Positions 6,499-9,181 of a stretch of DNA of 9,181 bases are shown in pieces. A program made the translations under genes and the position numbers. The notes beneath the pieces were generated by a model, which saw nothing but the letters and a program-made list of their open reading frames with translations, was not told the DNA's origin and ran no database searches. The stretch is from the NCBI GenBank assembly GCA_030634925.1, contig DAOVZV010000023.1:1-9181 (forward strand), given 5' to 3'. Source of the stretch: Sulfurovum sp. GTDB lineage: Bacteria > Campylobacterota > Campylobacteria > Campylobacterales > Sulfurovaceae. Positions within the stretch are counted from its first letter, which is position 1. Each line of letters begins with the position of its first letter.

Positions 6499-6520
6499 AA
6501 TGTTATATTAGCATAACATT
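6499..6520. promoter_or_regulatory. Operator-like inverted repeat between dsbD and the DUF255 gene
   Basis: AATGTTAT (6499-6506) and ATAACATT (6513-6520) are perfect 8-bp inverted arms with the six-base spacer ATTAGC. The element lies 17 bp upstream of the dsbD start and 62 bp upstream of the DUF255 start, within a 101-bp divergent region (6482-6582) where both promoters must lie. On the minus strand the central sequence contains TAATAT and TATAAC, possible -10 boxes for dsbD. A shared regulator site is plausible; a chance AT-rich repeat or an mRNA hairpin is the alternative. Confidence 0.45.
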
Positions 6521-6582
6521 GTAATATGTGTAAAAATGCTTTGTAATATTAACTAAATAACTATTAATAAAAAAGGGATAAA

Positions 6583-8514
6583 ATGGCAAATCGTCTAAAA
6601 AATGAACACTCACCATACTTACAGCAACACGCAAATAACCCAGTAGATTGGTATCCTTGGGGTGATGAAGCGTTTGAAAAAGCCAAAAAAGAGAACAAAG
6701 CTATATTTTTATCTATTGGATACAGCTCATGCCATTGGTGTCATGTGATGGAAGAGGAGTCTTTTGAAGATATACCAACAGCAGAGATTTTGAACAAGAA
6801 TTTCATATCTATCAAAGTAGATAGAGAAGAGAGACCAGACATAGACAAACACTTTCAAGCAGTTTATCAGCTGATGAACTCTACTTCAGGAGGATGGCCT
6901 ACTTCTATATTTCTCACGCAAGAACTAAAGCCTTTTTACTCTGCTACATATATCCCTGATGAGCCAAAGTATGGTATGATGAGTTTTTCTAGTCTATTGG
7001 AAGTCATATCAGATAAGTACAAAAATGAAAAGCCACTATTGACCCAAAAAGCAGATGAAGTATTGGGATTTTTGAAACCCAAAAATGACAAGATAGAAGC
7101 TACAAAACTTGATTTGAGTATCATAGATAGATTTACAAACCACGCAAAGCAACTATTTGACAATATAGATGGAGGGTTCAATAAAGCACCCAAATTCCCT
7201 CAATCGTCTATATTAAATCTGCTTTTGGATATTCATCGTATCACAAATGACAAAGATACCCTCGATATGGCATTATCGTCTCTATCTGCTATGGCAAGAG
7301 GTGGTTTGCGTGATTTGGTAGATGGTGGGTTTTGTAGATACTCCACAGATGATTTGTGGCTAGTTCCTCACTTCGAGAAGATGACCTATGACAATGCTCT
7401 ATTATCAGAAGTATATCTAAAAGCATATCACGCCACAGGAGATAAGTTTTACAAAGATATATCATTTGAGACCATAGACTTTATGATAGATTATATGAGT
7501 GAAGATAGTCTATTTTACTCTGCTAGTGATGCCGATACAGAGGGAGTAGAGGGCAAATACTTTGTATATAGTTATGATGAGGTAGTACAAGCATTTACCA
7601 AAGCCTCTATCCCAAGCCACGACATACAAGCACTATTAAATAGTCTAAATATCACAAAAGATGGTAACTTTGAAAGCCAAAATATCATCCGTCTAAATGA
7701 TGCCAAAGATACAGATATACCACACTTCAAAAATGCTATAAAAATACTCCAAAAGATAAGAAAAGATAGAATATATCCATTTATAGACAAAAAAATCATA
7801 GTATCATGGAATGCTATGATGATAAAAAGCATATTTAGAGCATCAAGAGTAGATAGCTCATACCTCAAAGGAGCTATCCAATCACTAGACAATCTACTTG
7901 ATAGTATGTATATCAATTCACAGCTTTATCACTCGACACTAATAGGCAAAAAGCCCAAAATCAAAGCATTTTTAGAAGATTATGCCTATTTGATAGAAAC
8001 ATTAGTAGAAGCATATCAGACTACCCTAGACGAGAGATACCTAGTCATAGCTACCAAACTAACCAATAGTGCTATAGAACAGTATTTTGATAATGGTAGA
8101 TGGAAGTTCTCACGAGGAGAGTTTGAGACGGATGCAGATATTTATGATAGCTCATACTCATCATCATTGGCTATTATGCTATCAGGATTGATGAGTATAT
8201 CATCATTGGTAGATGTAGTATATAAGAAGTTTGTATTCAAAACGCTAGAGATATACTCCTACGATGTAATGCGTCAGCCACTATCCACCCCCTCAATGAG
8301 CCGTATGATAATCAGATACCTAAAAGACGATATAATCATAAAAGCAAAAGAGAAAAAGCTCAAACCACACACAAAAGACCTAGACAATCTACCACACCCA
8401 TTTAGTCTGCTTAGAAATGATACAAATGATGGTTTTATGTTATGTAATAGCAGTGCTTGTTTCGGTCAGGAGAAGGATTTTGATGGTGTTTTGGATGTTT
8501 TGAGCAAGAGATAA
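6583..8514 (+). CDS. DUF255/YyaL-type thioredoxin-fold protein with six-hairpin glycosidase-like domain
   Basis: The 643-residue product has the full length of the YyaL/SPATA20 family. Residues 1 to about 165 form the DUF255 thioredoxin-like domain: the N-terminal signature [20 protein letters not shown] (7-26), the CxxC site C50-H51-W52-C53, [10 protein letters not shown] (79-88) and GGWPTSIFL (103-111). The rest is an (alpha/alpha)6-barrel-like region related to N-acylglucosamine 2-epimerases and unsaturated glycosidases, with [11 protein letters not shown] (197-207), [16 protein letters not shown] (244-259), [13 protein letters not shown] (262-274) and [17 protein letters not shown] (313-329). 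A second pair, C621 and C626, lies near the C-terminus. There is no signal peptide, so it is probably cytoplasmic. The CxxC suggests redox chemistry, but the family's reaction is not well established and I assign no substrate. The ribosome binding site is AAGGG at 6573-6577. It is divergent from dsbD, which suggests, without proving, a shared thiol-redox role. Confidence 0.93.
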   Translation: MANRLKNEHSPYLQQHANNPVDWYPWGDEAFEKAKKENKAIFLSIGYSSCHWCHVMEEESFEDIPTAEILNKNFISIKVDREERPDIDKHFQAVYQLMNSTSGGWPTSIFLTQELKPFYSATYIPDEPKYGMMSFSSLLEVISDKYKNEKPLLTQKADEVLGFLKPKNDKIEATKLDLSIIDRFTNHAKQLFDNIDGGFNKAPKFPQSSILNLLLDIHRITNDKDTLDMALSSLSAMARGGLRDLVDGGFCRYSTDDLWLVPHFEKMTYDNALLSEVYLKAYHATGDKFYKDISFETIDFMIDYMSEDSLFYSASDADTEGVEGKYFVYSYDEVVQAFTKASIPSHDIQALLNSLNITKDGNFESQNIIRLNDAKDTDIPHFKNAIKILQKIRKDRIYPFIDKKIIVSWNAMMIKSIFRASRVDSSYLKGAIQSLDNLLDSMYINSQLYHSTLIGKKPKIKAFLEDYAYLIETLVEAYQTTLDERYLVIATKLTNSAIEQYFDNGRWKFSRGEFETDADIYDSSYSSSLAIMLSGLMSISSLVDVVYKKFVFKTLEIYSYDVMRQPLSTPSMSRMIIRYLKDDIIIKAKEKKLKPHTKDLDNLPHPFSLLRNDTNDGFMLCNSSACFGQEKDFDGVLDVLSKR

Positions 8515-8543
8515 AAGGTGTGATTGACAAGATGAATAAATTT

Positions 8544-8599
8544 GTATGGTGGATTTATCCACCAATACTTATCATAAACGGTGGATAAATCCACCCTAC
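8544..8599. repeat. REP-like inverted doublet (BIME-type) with GTAG head
   Basis: GGTGGATTTATCCACC (8548-8563) and its exact reverse complement GGTGGATAAATCCACC (8580-8595) flank a 16-base spacer. Each 16-mer is itself a hairpin with 7-bp arms around two bases. Extended outward, the match covers 20 bases per side with one mismatch. The right copy on the minus strand carries GTAG (8596-8599) directly before the palindrome, the head tetranucleotide typical of REP elements mobilised by REP-associated tyrosine transposases; the left copy has GTAT (8544-8547). The pair can also fold into one long stem and could act as a bidirectional terminator between the DUF255 gene and the type ISP gene, which converge here. 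Confidence 0.7.
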
Positions 8600-9181
8600 G
8601 CGTCCAACTTTTTTACAAGTTCCAAACTCTTTAGGCTTACTGTGGTGACTCGTTTTAATAACTCTATAACCTCTTTTTTGTAATCAGCAAATTTATAACT
8701 GTTAAATTTCTCATTTACAGTTGGGTCTTTGATTTTCTTCTCTTTATATCCATCTAAAATCCATTCAATAGCACTTCTATTGCCTAGTTTATACTCTAAT
8801 GCCTCTATTGGGAAATTGGTTAGTGTTGTAATCTCATCTATCCAAATTTCGCTTTTATCAGGCGATAGTTTGAGTTTGGGTTTGTTTGGTTTGTTGGTCT
8901 CTAGTTTTATCTCTTTGAGTGGATATTTTTTTATAGTCTCAAAATTGATATGAATATCAATCAACTCTTTACCGATTTGACCAACCTCAAAAAAGTCTTC
9001 ATAAAATGGTATTCGTGGTAAATCTTGTTTTAAATTTACCTCGTATTTTTTACGATACTTTGGAGAGTGTAAAACTCCGTAGCAGTAGTTAAAAATATCC
9101 TCTTTTGTGATAGATTTATCCTTGTAGTGAGTTTGAAACTCCGTTAATCCAAAGCTTGTAATGTTTAGGTGTCTATTATTA
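8596..9181 (-). CDS. Type ISP restriction-modification enzyme, C-terminal part (5' end outside window)
   Basis: Read on the minus strand, the frame is open from the right window edge to a TAG at 8596-8598, giving the last 194 residues of a larger protein. The ATG-like start at 8964 is only an internal TTG codon; the frame continues upstream of it without a stop. In order, the visible motifs are NITSFGLTEFQ, SITKEDIFNYCYGVLHSPKY, YRKKYEVNLKQDLPRIPFYE, IGKELIDIHINFE, YKLGNRSAIEWILDGYK and a terminal helix ELLKRVTTVSLKSLELVKKL. These match the C-terminal specificity region of type ISP enzymes such as LlaGI and LlaBIII. In that family a single polypeptide joins an Mrr-like nuclease, an SF2 translocase, an adenine-N6 methyltransferase and this target-recognition domain. 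It would methylate host DNA and cut foreign DNA. Intactness of the missing domains cannot be judged here. The stop codon falls within the REP-like element, and the gene converges on the DUF255 gene. Confidence 0.88.
   Translation of the reverse strand, partial: NNRHLNITSFGLTEFQTHYKDKSITKEDIFNYCYGVLHSPKYRKKYEVNLKQDLPRIPFYEDFFEVGQIGKELIDIHINFETIKKYPLKEIKLETNKPNKPKLKLSPDKSEIWIDEITTLTNFPIEALEYKLGNRSAIEWILDGYKEKKIKDPTVNEKFNSYKFADYKKEVIELLKRVTTVSLKSLELVKKLDA

Noticed and set aside
8524..8550. TTGACA after the DUF255 gene as a possible -35 box
   Set aside because: No -10 box is found at the right distance and no plus-strand gene follows.
8544..8599. CRISPR-like reading of the repeated 16-mers with a 16-base spacer
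   Set aside because: Only two copies, in inverted rather than direct orientation, with a spacer too short for CRISPR and no cas genes.
8729..8953. Plus-strand open frame of 74 residues rich in leucine and serine, resembling a small membrane protein
   Set aside because: It lies opposite the well-conserved type ISP C-terminus and is its antisense shadow.

Overview
The window reads as chromosomal DNA from a free-living member of the Campylobacterota (formerly Epsilonproteobacteria). The base composition is clearly AT-rich. The cbpA-hspR pair is arranged as in Helicobacter, Campylobacter and Sulfurimonas relatives, and the promoters tend to have a recognisable -10 box with good AGGA-type ribosome binding sites. 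No genus is claimed.

Layout. (1) 1-357 is poorly coding DNA that ends in the C-terminal part of a VapB-like antitoxin. Its stop codon directly abuts an intact PIN-domain VapC toxin (358-750). (2) A TrmH/SpoU-family RNA methyltransferase on the minus strand (762-1550) converges on vapC. Divergent from it, on the plus strand, is a probable signalling pair: a roadblock/LC7-like protein (1648-2013) and a GAF-like plus receiver-domain protein (2032-2952). An 8-bp hairpin that presents the ribosome binding site in its loop separates the two. (3) A secreted rhodanese (3001-3396) comes next. (4) The heat-shock co-chaperone and repressor operon cbpA-hspR (3478-4704) has a near-consensus sigma70 promoter overlapped by an inverted-repeat operator candidate. 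(5) dsbD (4709-6481, minus) and a DUF255/YyaL thioredoxin-fold gene (6583-8514, plus) are divergent and share a 101-bp intergenic region with a perfect 8-6-8 inverted repeat. (6) At the right edge are a REP-like inverted doublet (8544-8599) and the C-terminal target-recognition part of a type ISP restriction-modification enzyme (8596-9181, minus, continuing beyond the window).

Most of the middle is ordinary core genome with protein-quality and thiol-redox themes (CbpA/HspR, DsbD, DUF255 thioredoxin fold, periplasmic rhodanese). The two ends are accessory: a toxin-antitoxin locus on the left, and a restriction-modification gene with a REP element on the right.

The items most worth a second look are the toxin whose antitoxin lacks a recognisable N-terminus, the hairpin with the SD in its loop, the roadblock/receiver pair with no kinase, GTPase or output domain nearby, the two operator-like inverted repeats, and the REP element whose GTAG head supplies the stop codon of the type ISP gene. 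I did not find a clearly new multi-gene system.
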